47,820 nucleotides of DNA from an uncultured Ileibacterium sp. (GTDB lineage Bacteria; Bacillota; Clostridia; Peptostreptococcales; Anaerovoracaceae): contig CABTXQ010000005.1 in assembly GCA_902488835.1 (NCBI GenBank), forward strand, positions 1 through 47,820. The letters run 5' to 3'. This document shows, in pieces, positions 6,543 through 16,114 of the stretch. The notes under the pieces are model-generated. The model was not told the origin of the DNA and did no database searches. It saw nothing but the letters and a program-made list of their open reading frames with translations. The first letter of the stretch is position 1. Each line of letters begins with the position of its first letter. The position numbers and the translations under genes are program-made.

Positions 6543-6764
6543 TTGAAAAATAAATTAGATAAATTAAGAAAGATTAAAAACTTAACTCAAGAAGATCTTG
6601 CAAAAGAATTAAGAGTTTCCAGGCAGACTATTAGTGCGATAGAAAATGGTAAATATAATCCATCTTTAGATTTAGCATTTGAGATAGCATTATATTTTAA
6701 CCTGCAAATAGAAGAAGTCTTTACTTACGAATATGAAAAGGATGGAATTAATGAAAAAAAGTAA
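6543..6764 (+). CDS. XRE-family helix-turn-helix transcriptional regulator
   Basis: A 73-residue regulator that is almost entirely one XRE/Cro-type HTH domain: LRKIKNLTQEDLAKELRVSR, then QTISAIENGKYNPSLDLAFEIA. The start is a TTG at 6543, chosen because MKNKLDKLRK is the normal N-terminus of this group and no ATG fits; only a weak AAGAGAG lies upstream. Small regulators like this usually form an operon with a membrane protein and repress their own promoter. That fits here: the next gene overlaps it and repeated motifs flank the promoter. The pair runs against its neighbours and against replication, which suggests an insertion between rpsF and dtd. Confidence 0.9.
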   Translation: MKNKLDKLRKIKNLTQEDLAKELRVSRQTISAIENGKYNPSLDLAFEIALYFNLQIEEVFTYEYEKDGINEKK

Positions 6765-7191
6765 TCTGATTTATAGTTTGATTTATATTGTCTTTGCTGG
6801 ATTGTTTTTGTATTTGGCTATTATATTTGATGATAATAAAATGTCTGGCATATTTTATGGAATGACCGGTGCTTTAGGGGGCAACGGTATCTATACATTA
6901 CTTCGATATTATTATTGGATTAAGAACAAGGAAAAATATCAAGAAAAATTACAAATTGAAGAAATTGAACAGAATGATGAATTAAAACAAAAACTAAGAG
7001 ATAAAGCGGGGAAATATACTTACTGGATTGGAATGTTGATTGTAGCTATATCAATAATGGTTTATTCTGTGCTTGGAGTTTTGAATATCATTGATACAGA
7101 GCATATTGTAATTTATTTAGGAGCATATTTGATCAGTCAAGTATTTATTGGCGTTATAGTTTTTAATCATCTACTAAAAAAATACGACTGA
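6751..7191 (+). CDS. Small multi-pass membrane protein, partner of the HTH regulator
   Basis: A protein of 146 residues with about four hydrophobic segments: roughly residues 5-22, 30-50, 85-107 and 115-138. A charged, glutamate/lysine-rich stretch (about 55-80) lies between the second and third. The start at 6751 is preferred over in-frame ATGs at 6733 and 6742 because a GGATGGA sequence sits at the right distance. It overlaps the end of the HTH gene by 14 bases, so the two are translationally coupled. I do not recognise a named family with certainty. Proteins of this shape next to XRE regulators are common in Firmicutes, mostly of unknown function. Confidence 0.75.
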   Translation: MKKSNLIYSLIYIVFAGLFLYLAIIFDDNKMSGIFYGMTGALGGNGIYTLLRYYYWIKNKEKYQEKLQIEEIEQNDELKQKLRDKAGKYTYWIGMLIVAISIMVYSVLGVLNIIDTEHIVIYLGAYLISQVFIGVIVFNHLLKKYD

Positions 7192-7248
7192 TAAATTCCT
7201 AAATTAAGATTATCTTACTTTGTAATATATCTTTTTACCTGTTCTTAT

Positions 7249-7695
7249 TTATAGCTTCTCTGAATCAAGAATTATAGTAAATGGTCCATCATTAATTAAC
7301 TCAACTTTCATATCTTCACCGAACACTCCACGCTCAACGTGATATCCGGCGTCTTCACACCTTTTCATTATATACTCATAAAGATTATTCGCCTTGTCAG
7401 GACTTCCGGCGTCTATGAAAGAAGGTCTATTCCCTCTTTTGCAGTTCGCATATAATGTGAATTGAGAAATCATCAAAAGTTTTCCTTCAACATCCTTTAA
7501 TGACAAGTTCGTCTTTCCATTTTCATCTTCGAATATACGAAGCTTTAACATCTTATCAGTCATCTTGTCTGCTATTTTTTCATCATCTTGTTCAGATATT
7601 CCGATAAGAACAGTAAATCCTTTATCAATTTTACCGACGACCTCTTGATTTACTTTGACATTTGCATTTTTAGTCCTTTGAATTATAAATTTCAA
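7249..7695 (-). CDS. dtd: D-aminoacyl-tRNA deacylase
   Basis: A protein of 148 residues that hydrolyses D-amino acids wrongly attached to tRNA. Family motifs are clear: the N-terminal IIQRTKNANVKV, SQFTLYANCKRGNRPSF in the middle, and the C-terminal NDGPFTIIL, which corresponds to the NxGPxT motif that holds the substrate. The frame stays open to 7743 and has an ATG at 7707, but that ATG overlaps a GGAGG ribosome binding site. The TTG at 7695 lies exactly five bases after that site and gives the usual N-terminus (M-K-F-I-I-Q-R), so I place the start there. It is convergent with the HTH/membrane pair, with no terminator seen between. Confidence 0.93.
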   Translation of the reverse strand: MKFIIQRTKNANVKVNQEVVGKIDKGFTVLIGISEQDDEKIADKMTDKMLKLRIFEDENGKTNLSLKDVEGKLLMISQFTLYANCKRGNRPSFIDAGSPDKANNLYEYIMKRCEDAGYHVERGVFGEDMKVELINDGPFTIILDSEKL

Positions 7696-7757
7696 TTTTT
7701 CCTCCATTCTTTTTACGAATACATTGTAAACTTTTATTGGCAATTATTAAAGTGTTT

Positions 7758-7786
7758 TTGCAGTAATTTATCTTCATGTGTATAAT
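7758..7786 (+). promoter_or_regulatory. SigA-type promoter of plsC
   Basis: TTGCAG (7758-7763), 17-base spacer, TATAAT (7781-7786), 31 bases before the plsC start codon. It lies in the divergent gap with dtd. Confidence 0.7.
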
Positions 7787-7817
7787 ACTACCTATCAGTT
7801 AAACAGGAGAATTTATT

Positions 7818-8546
7818 ATGAATATATTTAAGAACGCACCAGCCGGTTTAAAGGTTTATGATGAGATAAATAAGTATAACAAGCTTGCTCCGAAAATTGA
7901 TGCAGCTATTGATGCCGGCGATATAGAAGCAGCACGAGAAATAATGCGAGTAGGTATGAATAATTTCGCAGATAATCTTGTAAAAAGGCTCAAGATAGAT
8001 TATACGATTGAAGGAAAAGAAAATATCCCAGATAATGGTCCTTTGCTGATTATGGCAAATCACCAGGGATATTTCGATCTCGTAGCCCTATATCACGCGA
8101 TACAGAATTTTCATTTTGGCATGATTGCAAAAAATGAGCTAAAAAGATTCAAATTCTTAAGAACGGCGATTGAACATACTGGTTCTATCTTTATAAATAG
8201 AGGCAACTCTCGTGATGCATTAAAGACAATCAATGAAGCTATTGAAATTCTTAAATCAGGAGACTCTATTGGAATTTTCCCGGAGGGAACGAGAAGCAAA
8301 AGCTATGAAACGGGCGAATTTAAAAAAGCGAGTTTTAAGCTGTCCGAAAAATCCAAAGTACCCATTCTTCCAGTGTCCATAAGTGGCTCATATCGGTTGT
8401 TTGAAGAAACGGGTTCGTTCAAAAGATCTCCCCAATTAATAAGAATTCACCCCGTTGTTAATTATGGAGAGTTAAGTAAGGCTGAGAAAAATACAGCTCA
8501 AGATGAGATAATAACTACGATACGAAATGGAATTGAAGACATATAG
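7818..8546 (+). CDS. plsC: 1-acyl-sn-glycerol-3-phosphate acyltransferase family protein
   Basis: A 242-residue LPLAT/PlsC acyltransferase that would add the second acyl chain in phosphatidic acid synthesis. The catalytic motif I is NHQGYFD (residues 81-87, the NHxxxxD box) and motif III is FPEGTRS (154-160). The first 60 residues are a helical, non-membrane extension with no obvious signal, so membrane attachment is probably peripheral. An AGGAG ribosome binding site precedes the ATG. It shares a message with the flavoprotein gene, which starts inside its 3' end. PlsC paralogues are frequent in clostridia, so the substrate may differ from that of the housekeeping enzyme. Confidence 0.9.
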   Translation: MNIFKNAPAGLKVYDEINKYNKLAPKIDAAIDAGDIEAAREIMRVGMNNFADNLVKRLKIDYTIEGKENIPDNGPLLIMANHQGYFDLVALYHAIQNFHFGMIAKNELKRFKFLRTAIEHTGSIFINRGNSRDALKTINEAIEILKSGDSIGIFPEGTRSKSYETGEFKKASFKLSEKSKVPILPVSISGSYRLFEETGSFKRSPQLIRIHPVVNYGELSKAEKNTAQDEIITTIRNGIEDI

Positions 8547-9801
8547 AAAGCTTCCAATTAAAGATAGTTATGATTTTATTGTCGTAGGCGGCGGGGCGTC
8601 AGGACTCTTTTTTGCTGCCTCACTAAATTTGAATGGGCACCGTGGAATAATTATTGAGTCCTCTAAGATTCCCGGTAAAAAACTTCTGGCAACTGGAGGC
8701 GGCAGGTGCAATTTCACTCATGATGGCTCGATAAAGGATTTCCCTTACCATTATCATTCTATAAGTAAGAATATTACACAATTCGTGCGTTCTCCTTTAT
8801 ATAAATTTAATAACAAATCAATCGTAACTTTCTTTGAGAATCTTGGTGTTGATTCATATGTGCAAAATGACGGCAGGATTTTCCCCTCATCTAATAAGGC
8901 TTCTACAATTAAGGATGTACTGTTAAAAAAGTGTGAAGATAATTCATGGACTTTTTCTTTGTCTTCATCAGTTGTTAATATTGAGAAAATTCCCGACGGA
9001 TTTATTGTTGAATCATCTGATGGAACTATTTTTTTTAGCAAAAATTTGATAGTAGCTTCCGGAGGGCCTGCTTTACTGAATCCTGATTGCCTGAACATTC
9101 TAGATTTATTATCAAAATTTGGGATTGAAATTATCAAGCCTATTCCCTCTCTTACTCCTATTAAGATATCAAATTTCAATATCAGTAAATTATCTGGAAT
9201 TTCATTTGAAAATGCAGAAATTCGCATTATTTCAGAGCAGAATTGTAAAACTCTTTATAAAAAAACCGGCCCTCTCCTCATCACAGAAACAGGTTTCAGC
9301 GGTCCCCTTGTATTAAATGCTTCCGGAATTATCAATCTGCTTATAGATAAAGGAAAAGCATTCTCCTTGGAGATTTATCCGGATATAAATATCTTTAAAC
9401 CTAAATATGATTTCAGAGGGGTAAACTTAAGCCTTTCGAATGCAATAAGAGAATTTTCAAACCTTCCAGAAAGATATGTAAAATATTATTGTGGAGAATT
9501 TTCTCAGGCCAAGGCTTCATCTGTAGCTCACAAAAAAGCAGATTCTATTATAAGCAACATGCTCAGATTACAGTATCTCGGTTCTTTAATACTAGAACCA
9601 TCTTTTAATAATGCGATGTCTTCGCTTGGCGGTGTGTCCTTAGAAGAAATAGATAATAAATCCTTCCAATGTAAATCATTGAAAGGATTATATGTAATAG
9701 GTGAAGCTCTCGATATAAGCGGAGATACCGGTGGATACAATCTCCAATTTATGTGGTCTTCAGCCCACGCTGCTGCTTCTCATATTATGCTCAGTTTATG
9801 A
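8527..9801 (+). CDS. NAD(P)/FAD-dependent oxidoreductase, BaiN/HI0933 family
   Basis: A 424-residue flavoprotein of the HI0933/YhiN/BaiN-like family. The FAD-binding Rossmann motif VVGGGASGLFFAASL lies at about residues 20-34, followed by the family signature KKLLATGGGRCNFTH. The C-terminal GDTGGYNLQFMWSSAHAA closes the FAD site. Function is poorly defined in most members; some have been linked to bile-acid reduction, which is not implied here. The start overlaps the last 20 bases of plsC, with no strong ribosome binding site, so it is probably translated by coupling. Its 3' end overlaps the convergent nitroreductase gene by 11 bases. Confidence 0.9.
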   Translation: MELKTYRKLPIKDSYDFIVVGGGASGLFFAASLNLNGHRGIIIESSKIPGKKLLATGGGRCNFTHDGSIKDFPYHYHSISKNITQFVRSPLYKFNNKSIVTFFENLGVDSYVQNDGRIFPSSNKASTIKDVLLKKCEDNSWTFSLSSSVVNIEKIPDGFIVESSDGTIFFSKNLIVASGGPALLNPDCLNILDLLSKFGIEIIKPIPSLTPIKISNFNISKLSGISFENAEIRIISEQNCKTLYKKTGPLLITETGFSGPLVLNASGIINLLIDKGKAFSLEIYPDINIFKPKYDFRGVNLSLSNAIREFSNLPERYVKYYCGEFSQAKASSVAHKKADSIISNMLRLQYLGSLILEPSFNNAMSSLGGVSLEEIDNKSFQCKSLKGLYVIGEALDISGDTGGYNLQFMWSSAHAAASHIMLSL

Positions 9802-10369
9802 TGATATCTTCAAGCTTTCTCTTTGGAACAATGTGGACGCCATTTTCATCTCTATAGTATTTAACACTTTCTTCGCTTCCGACTTCTTTAATTTTGACCT
9901 TTTCAAGCGATTTTCCGACTGCAATTATGAGTTTAACTTTCATATTGTCTGGAAGGAACAATTCCTTTTTTATATTACTTGAATCAAATCCTGCCATCAG
10001 GCAAACGGAGAGCCCCATTTCTGTAGCTGCAAGTCCTATAATCTCTGCCGCTATCCCCACATCATTAATAAATATAGGTTCTTCCTTAACAATTGATGTG
10101 TCATGACATATTACAATATAAGCGGGTGGTTCTTCTCCTTCGAAAGGAAGGTTTAAATCCTTAAGAAGCCCTCCAAAACTTACCATCTTCGTTATTTTAT
10201 CCGTGATTATATCTTCATTACTGATAAAATACTTAAGCGGTTGCATATTAATTGCAGATGAAGCAAGTCTTGCAGTATCAATAATTTCAAGAAGTTCTTC
10301 CCTGCTAACCTTGCGGCTTCTGTCAAATCCTCGGCAGCTTCTATTTGCTTTCACCAGATCTTTTAACAT
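9791..10369 (-). CDS. Nitroreductase family protein
   Basis: A 192-residue FMN-dependent nitroreductase-fold protein. The N-terminal NRSCRGFDRSRKVSREELLEIID is the usual R-S-x-R-x-F motif that contacts FMN phosphate, and GIAAEIIGLAATEMGLSVC is the conserved mid-protein helix. Such enzymes use NAD(P)H to reduce nitro compounds, quinones or flavins; the real substrate is unknown. The start at 10369 is chosen because AAAAAGGAGGG lies just upstream; the frame is open further but overlaps gyrA. The gene begins within the last 29 bases of gyrA, so it looks like the last gene of the gyrB-gyrA unit. Confidence 0.9.
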   Translation of the reverse strand: MLKDLVKANRSCRGFDRSRKVSREELLEIIDTARLASSAINMQPLKYFISNEDIITDKITKMVSFGGLLKDLNLPFEGEEPPAYIVICHDTSIVKEEPIFINDVGIAAEIIGLAATEMGLSVCLMAGFDSSNIKKELFLPDNMKVKLIIAVGKSLEKVKIKEVGSEESVKYYRDENGVHIVPKRKLEDIIIN

Positions 10370-12842
10370 TGTCGCCCTCCTTTTTTTCTCTGATTCTTTT
10401 CGCATGTTCAAGATCTTCAAGAACTTTTGCAAAGGCAACTATTTCCTGATCCTTATTCACTTTCATTATCTTTACACCCTGAGTTGTTCTTCCGGATCTT
10501 GATACATCTTTCGCACGTATTCTTATTATTACATTGTCTGAATTAATTAGCATTATTTCGTCACTAGTGTCTACAAGAACTGCACCGAGAAGAGGCCCGG
10601 TCTTTCTTATCTTATTTTTATCAAAAGTATATATACCCTTGCCTCCTCTGGTCTGCACCCTATAATCGGAAAGCTTGGTTCTCTTACCGTATCCTCTTGT
10701 CGTCATGACGAGCACTGTCTGATCTTCGTTCTGAAGAAGCACCATAGAAACAACTTCATCTCCCTTGTCGAGATTAATTCCCCTGACTCCTACTGCATTT
10801 CGTCCCATGCCTCTTACATCTTCTTCGTGGAAAATAATAGCCTTTCCTAGTTTTGATATAAGCATTACATGGTCTTCACTACTAGATTGTGCAACAGCAA
10901 TCAGCTTATCATCATCTTTAAGCTTTATAGCATTTAATCCCGTCTTTCTTACATTACTAAACTGTGAAGCTGATGTCTTTTTGATAGTACCATTCTTTGT
11001 AACCATTATAAGATAATCATCTTCACTATATTCACTTACAGGAATAACTGCAGCTATTTTCTCTTCCTGATCCATGTTTAGGAAGTTTATTACAGGAGTT
11101 CCTTTTGCTGTTCTCGATGCCTCCGGAATTTCGTATGCTTTTATCTTGAACATTCTTCCTCTATCCGTGAAGAAAAGAAGGAAGTCATGAGTTGATGTTA
11201 TTATAAGGTCCTTTACAAAATCCGTATCTCTTGTTGTAAGACCAAGTATTCCCTTTCCTCCTCGCTTCTGTGTCTTGAATGTGTTCTCCGGTATTCTCTT
11301 GATGTATCCGAGATTTGTCAGAGTAATGGCAACATTCTTCTCTTCAATTAGAGCCTCGTCTTCTATCTCTCCGGTAGCAGACACAATGCTTGTTCTTCTC
11401 TCGTCTCCCCACTTATCTTTTATCTCAAGAAGTTCCTCTTTTATTACGTTCATGAGCTTTCTTTCATCGGAAAGAATTTCTTTGTAATATGATATCTTCT
11501 TTTTTAGTTCTGAAAGCTCATCCTCAATTTTCTCTCTTTCTAGGCCCTGCAGTCTTGCAAGTCGCATATCGAGAATTGCCTGTGCCTGTACTTCTGTTAA
11601 TGAGAAACTTATCATCAACTTTTCCTTGGCATCGTTATAGGATGATCTTATTACCCTGATAACTTCATCAATATTATCAAGTGCTATAATTAATCCCTGT
11701 AATATATGGGCTCTGGCTTGTGCTTTTCTTAAATCATATCTTGTTCTTCTTGTTACAACATCTTTCTGATGTTTAAGATATTCATCAATTATCTCATAAA
11801 GAGTTAGAATCCTAGGTTCTCCATTTACGAGAGCTAGCATTATCATACTATAGCTCGTCTGCAGCTGCGTATGCTTATATAATCTGTTGAGAACAAGATT
11901 AGGATTTGCATCCTTCTTTAGTTCAATAACTATTCGCATACCCTCTCTTGAGCTTTCATCTCTGATTGCCGTAATTCCGTCAATCCTCTTGTCCTTAACA
12001 AGGTCTGCAATCGATTCTATCATTCTAGCCTTGTTGACCTGGTAAGGAATTGAATGGACTACTATTCTCATCTTTCCACGAGAACTTTCTTCAATCGTAC
12101 ATTCAGACCTAATCGTTACCTTCCCCTGTCCAGTTCTATATGCTTCCTTAGCTCCCTCTTTTCCAAGAATAAGTGCTCCTGTTGGAAAATCCGGTCCATT
12201 TATAATCCTGATGAGGTCATCGACCGTACATTCGCTGTCGTCTATCATCTTTACGCAGGCATCAATAACATCACTAAGATTATGTGGCGGTATAGATGTT
12301 GCCATTCCGACGGCAATACCATTCCCACCATTGACTAAAAGATTAGGAACTCTCGCTGGTAGAATTGTAGGCTCTTTCTCTTCACCGTCAAAGTTATCAA
12401 CAAAATCAACAGTCTCCTTGTCGATATCTCTTAGCATCTGAAGTGAAAAAGGACTCATCCTCGCCTCTGTATACCTCATTGCAGCGGCACCGTCTCCATC
12501 TACGGATCCGAAGTTACCGTGACCATCAACAAGAGGGTATCTAGTTGAAAAGTCCTGTGCGAGCTTTACCATTGCATCATATATGGAACTATCACCGTGT
12601 GGATGATATTTACCCATTACTTCACCGACTATACGTGCACTTTTTTTGTGCGGCTTATCAGGAGTTACCCCGAGTGCGTGCATTCCATAAAGAATCCTTC
12701 TGTGAACCGGCTTTAATCCATCCCTTACATCCGGAAGAGCACGAGCAACTATTACACTCATCGCATATTCAATATATGATTTTTTCATTTCATCATATAT
12801 CTCATGCCTTATTATCCTGCTGTTATCTACTGTATCAGACAT
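10341..12842 (-). CDS. gyrA: DNA gyrase subunit A
   Basis: An 833-residue GyrA that cuts and rejoins DNA in the supercoiling reaction as an A2B2 complex. The catalytic tyrosine is Tyr124 in AAMRYTEAR. The quinolone-determining region reads HPHGDSSIYDA, with Ser85 and Asp89 at the two classical resistance positions, so no common target mutation is present. The C-terminal beta-pinwheel domain carries the GyrA box (QKRGGKG), which separates it from ParC. GGTAAAGGAGAAAT gives a strong ribosome binding site. It lies 39 bases after gyrB. Confidence 0.98.
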   Translation of the reverse strand: MSDTVDNSRIIRHEIYDEMKKSYIEYAMSVIVARALPDVRDGLKPVHRRILYGMHALGVTPDKPHKKSARIVGEVMGKYHPHGDSSIYDAMVKLAQDFSTRYPLVDGHGNFGSVDGDGAAAMRYTEARMSPFSLQMLRDIDKETVDFVDNFDGEEKEPTILPARVPNLLVNGGNGIAVGMATSIPPHNLSDVIDACVKMIDDSECTVDDLIRIINGPDFPTGALILGKEGAKEAYRTGQGKVTIRSECTIEESSRGKMRIVVHSIPYQVNKARMIESIADLVKDKRIDGITAIRDESSREGMRIVIELKKDANPNLVLNRLYKHTQLQTSYSMIMLALVNGEPRILTLYEIIDEYLKHQKDVVTRRTRYDLRKAQARAHILQGLIIALDNIDEVIRVIRSSYNDAKEKLMISFSLTEVQAQAILDMRLARLQGLEREKIEDELSELKKKISYYKEILSDERKLMNVIKEELLEIKDKWGDERRTSIVSATGEIEDEALIEEKNVAITLTNLGYIKRIPENTFKTQKRGGKGILGLTTRDTDFVKDLIITSTHDFLLFFTDRGRMFKIKAYEIPEASRTAKGTPVINFLNMDQEEKIAAVIPVSEYSEDDYLIMVTKNGTIKKTSASQFSNVRKTGLNAIKLKDDDKLIAVAQSSSEDHVMLISKLGKAIIFHEEDVRGMGRNAVGVRGINLDKGDEVVSMVLLQNEDQTVLVMTTRGYGKRTKLSDYRVQTRGGKGIYTFDKNKIRKTGPLLGAVLVDTSDEIMLINSDNVIIRIRAKDVSRSGRTTQGVKIMKVNKDQEIVAFAKVLEDLEHAKRIREKKEGDNVKRSGESK

Positions 12843-12881
12843 ATTTCTCCTTTACCTATCTGTCTATATATAACTATATAT

Positions 12882-14819
12882 CTATATATCTAAATTCTGA
12901 ACATATTTGGCGTTTTGCTCAATAAACTTCCTTCTTGGCGGCACCTTATCGCCCATAAGTGTTGTAAATATCTCATCTGCCGCAGTAGCATCATCAATAG
13001 TAATCTGTACAAGCGTCCTGTTGTTATAATCCATAGTTGTTTCCCATAGCTGATTGTAGTCCATCTCTCCAAGACCTTTGTATCTTTGAATATCTATCCT
13101 TGCCTTTGGGTTTGCCTCCCTCATCTCTGATAGTGCCTTAGCCTGCTCTTCATCTGAATATGTATATCTTATTTCTTTCCCACACTTAATTCTGAATAGC
13201 GGTGGCTGTGCAGCATAAACATATCCTCCCTCAATTAGAGGAGTCATATATCTGAAGAAAAATGTTAGAAGAAGAGTCCTAATATGAGCTCCGTCAACAT
13301 CGGCATCTGTCATTATTATTATCTTATGGTATCTTAACTTGCTAATATCAAATTCACCTCTAATTCCGCAACCGAAGGCAGTAATCATATTTTTTATTTC
13401 TTCGGAATTGAGAATTCTGTCATATCTAGCTTTTTCAACATTTAATATCTTTCCTCTCAGAGGTAAGATTGCTTGCCTTGCTCTATCCCTTCCTGACTTT
13501 GCACTTCCTCCTGCGGAATCTCCCTCAACTATGAAAATTTCAGAAAGTGCAGGATCTTTTTCTGAGCAGTCAGCTAGTTTTCCCGGAAGTGATGTAGACT
13601 CGAGTGCACTGGTTTTTCTTGTAATATCCCTTGCCTTTCGAGCCGCCTCCCTCGCTCTTTGAGCTGCACTCACCTTATCGCATATGCTCTTTGCATCTTT
13701 AGGATGTTCCTCAAGATAAGCTGCCAAATTCTCACTCATATTCGATTCGACAAAGCCTCTTATATCGGAATTCCCGAGTTTACCCTTTGTCTGACCTTCA
13801 AATTGAGGATTTGTGAGTTTAACGCTTACTATTGCCGTAAGACCTTCTCTTACATCGTCTCCTTGGAAAGCATCATCTTTTTCCTTAAGTATATTGTTCT
13901 TCCTTGCATAGTCATTTATCGTCTTGGTCAGAGAAGCCTTTAGTCCTGAAAGATGAAAACCTCCTTCGACTGTATTGATATTATTCGCATATGAATAAAT
14001 AAGCTCGCTATATCTATCCGTATATTGCATAGCAACTTCAACTTCTCTACCTTCTTCCTTATATTCAAAGTAGAAGATATCCTCTGTAATCGGATCTTTT
14101 TGCCTATTGAGATAACTTACGAACTCCTTTATCCCTCCTTCATAGCAAAAGCTCTCTTTTCTTTCCTTATCTTTTCTCTTATCCTCTATTGAAATTCTAA
14201 GTCCCTTATTAAGGAAGGCCATCTCTCTCATTCTTCTCTGGAGAATATCGTAATCGTATGTAGTCTCATCAAAAATAGTCGGATCAGGCCAAAATCTCGT
14301 CATTGATCCGCTTTCTTTTGATTTACCCACTATTTTTAGCTCTGTTGCTTCTTTTCCCTGAAAATACTCCTGTTCATATATATTACCATCTCTTCTAACC
14401 TCAACTATCATATGTGTTGAAAGAGCATTTACGACTGAAGCACCAACTCCGTGAAGACCTCCGGATACTTTATATCCTCCTCCTCCGAATTTACCTCCGG
14501 CATGAAGCTGAGTATGTATTACCTGAACAGCCGGGATCTTTAGCTTTGGATGCTCATCTACAGGCATTCCTCTACCATCATCAGTTACACTTATTGAGTT
14601 GTCCTCTTCTATCGTAACTTCTATATGAGAACAGTATCCAGCAAGAGCTTCATCAACACTGTTGTCTACAATTTCATATACAAGGTGATGTAAACCATCT
14701 GGTCCCGTACTTCCTATGTACATTCCCGGTCTTTTTCTTACAGGCTCAAGACCCTCAAGAACTTGAATTTGGGAAGCATCATATTCTTCTTTTCTTTTAT
14801 GTTTTTTTGGTGTATCCAT
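12882..14819 (-). CDS. gyrB: DNA gyrase subunit B
   Basis: A 645-residue GyrB, the ATP-using subunit of gyrase. The N-terminal GHKL ATPase domain shows EIVDNSVDEALAG and the TDDGRGMPV motif, with GGLHGVGASVVNALS closing the ATP lid. The TOPRIM domain holds EGDSAGGSAKSGRDR and the DADVDGAHIRTLLL metal-binding motif. The C-terminal QRYKGLGEM is the usual GyrA-contact end. Length matches short Gram-positive GyrB. It has its own promoter (14862-14890) and a terminator separates it from recF, so gyrBA is a unit distinct from dnaA-dnaN-recF. Confidence 0.98.
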   Translation of the reverse strand: MDTPKKHKRKEEYDASQIQVLEGLEPVRKRPGMYIGSTGPDGLHHLVYEIVDNSVDEALAGYCSHIEVTIEEDNSISVTDDGRGMPVDEHPKLKIPAVQVIHTQLHAGGKFGGGGYKVSGGLHGVGASVVNALSTHMIVEVRRDGNIYEQEYFQGKEATELKIVGKSKESGSMTRFWPDPTIFDETTYDYDILQRRMREMAFLNKGLRISIEDKRKDKERKESFCYEGGIKEFVSYLNRQKDPITEDIFYFEYKEEGREVEVAMQYTDRYSELIYSYANNINTVEGGFHLSGLKASLTKTINDYARKNNILKEKDDAFQGDDVREGLTAIVSVKLTNPQFEGQTKGKLGNSDIRGFVESNMSENLAAYLEEHPKDAKSICDKVSAAQRAREAARKARDITRKTSALESTSLPGKLADCSEKDPALSEIFIVEGDSAGGSAKSGRDRARQAILPLRGKILNVEKARYDRILNSEEIKNMITAFGCGIRGEFDISKLRYHKIIIMTDADVDGAHIRTLLLTFFFRYMTPLIEGGYVYAAQPPLFRIKCGKEIRYTYSDEEQAKALSEMREANPKARIDIQRYKGLGEMDYNQLWETTMDYNNRTLVQITIDDATAADEIFTTLMGDKVPPRRKFIEQNAKYVQNLDI

Positions 14820-14861
14820 TATCTTTCCTTTTCATAATATTTTTTCTATAAATACGGCTAG

Positions 14862-14890
14862 ATTTTATCATATTTGGTTAAAAAATTCAA
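14862..14890 (-). promoter_or_regulatory. SigA-type promoter of gyrB-gyrA
   Basis: Minus strand TTGAAT (14890-14885), 17-base spacer, TAAAAT (14867-14862), 43 bases before the gyrB start codon. Confidence 0.6.
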
Positions 14891-14940
14891 CAACATCATC
14901 TTTCGTTTCTTATATAGTTAAAAAACAACATTATAGCATT

Positions 14941-14982
14941 AAAAAAACGCAGTATACCAACCATGGTTTTAAGCGTTTTTTT
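14941..14982 (-). terminator. Intrinsic terminator after recF
   Basis: AAAAAAACGC (14941-14950) pairs with GCGTTTTTTT (14973-14982); an inner ACCA/TGGT stem can extend it. On the minus strand the second arm supplies the U tract. It lies 29 bases past the recF stop codon and can work on both strands. Confidence 0.75.
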
Positions 14983-15011
14983 ATCACTTCCATTTTTATA
15001 TGTTTTTTTGA

Positions 15012-16094
15012 CTATTTTTCTTGCTTTATATTGCCATCATCAACTATAAAAACTGTCTTTTTTTTCATTCTCTCCAAAATCTCATTATTTATATCCGTTG
15101 ATGTCATCATAAGCTGTACATTATCTACTGAATTCATGAGATAATTTTGTCTTTCAACATCAAGTTCTGAAAGTACGTCATCGAGAATTAGAATTGGATT
15201 CTCCCCTATTATCTCTCTAGTAATCTTTACTTCTGAAAGTTTGAGTGACAAAGCTATTGTTCTTTGTTGACCCTGCGATGCATATTTATGTGCATTTTTT
15301 TCATTTATATAGAATTCAATGTCATCTCTATGAGGACCTACACTTGCATATCCTCTGATTTTATCTTTTTCTCTTGTCTTTATAATTTTTTCTTCTAAAT
15401 ATTTTTTTTCTGACGAAGGATTATACTTAATTTCAAGATTCTCTTTTCCATTCGATATTTTTTTCTGAATCTCAGAGCTTGTTTTGGCAAGCATATTTAT
15501 AAATGAACTTCTGTAATCTATCAGTTGAGATCCGTACTTTATCATCTGAGAATCATATACATCTAGTAAATCCTCCATGTTTGAAATTTCTCTGTTTTTG
15601 AGCAGACTATTTTTGTTTTTTAGTGATTCTTTATAATTTCTTAAGCTCTCATAATATCTCGGCCTTATCTGACAGAGTTCTTTATCAATAAAAAGTCTCC
15701 TCTTATCAGGACTATCCTTTATTATTCCTATATCGTCAGGGGAAAAAACAACAACAACAAGATTGTTCAATAAATCTGCTGTTCTTTTTATTGGCTTTCC
15801 ATCAACCTTTATCATCTTCTTACCATTATTAAGAATGGTAAAATCTATTATTCTTTCTATATCTCCACTAACTGCTTTAATCCTTATTAATGCAAAATCT
15901 TCTCCAAATCTTACAAATTCCATTGCATTATTTGTTCTAAAAGAGCGGGAAAAGGCACAAAGATATGCAGCTTCTACAAGATTTGTCTTTCCTTTTGCAT
16001 TTTCTCCCAAAAATAAATTTTTATTCCTATCAAATTTTATATATGCTTTCTCGTAATTTCTGAAATTTACAAGTTGCATTTCCTTTAGATACAT
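15012..16094 (-). CDS. recF: DNA replication and repair protein RecF
   Basis: A 360-residue SMC-like ATPase that helps load RecA at gaps. The Walker A motif GENAKGKTN is at about residues 30-38, and the C-terminal ILILDDVLSELD is the Walker B/D-loop region. ASVGPHRDD matches the conserved RecF motif upstream of the ABC signature. The frame is open to 16181 but would overlap dnaN; the start at 16094 gives MYLKEMQLVNFRNYE, the normal N-terminus, with GGAG 10 bases upstream. It lies 20 bases after dnaN. The small S4-domain gene usually placed between dnaN and recF in Firmicutes is absent. Confidence 0.96.
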   Translation of the reverse strand: MYLKEMQLVNFRNYEKAYIKFDRNKNLFLGENAKGKTNLVEAAYLCAFSRSFRTNNAMEFVRFGEDFALIRIKAVSGDIERIIDFTILNNGKKMIKVDGKPIKRTADLLNNLVVVVFSPDDIGIIKDSPDKRRLFIDKELCQIRPRYYESLRNYKESLKNKNSLLKNREISNMEDLLDVYDSQMIKYGSQLIDYRSSFINMLAKTSSEIQKKISNGKENLEIKYNPSSEKKYLEEKIIKTREKDKIRGYASVGPHRDDIEFYINEKNAHKYASQGQQRTIALSLKLSEVKITREIIGENPILILDDVLSELDVERQNYLMNSVDNVQLMMTSTDINNEILERMKKKTVFIVDDGNIKQEK

Positions 16095-16114
16095 GTTTAA
16101 TAATCTCCAAAGTT

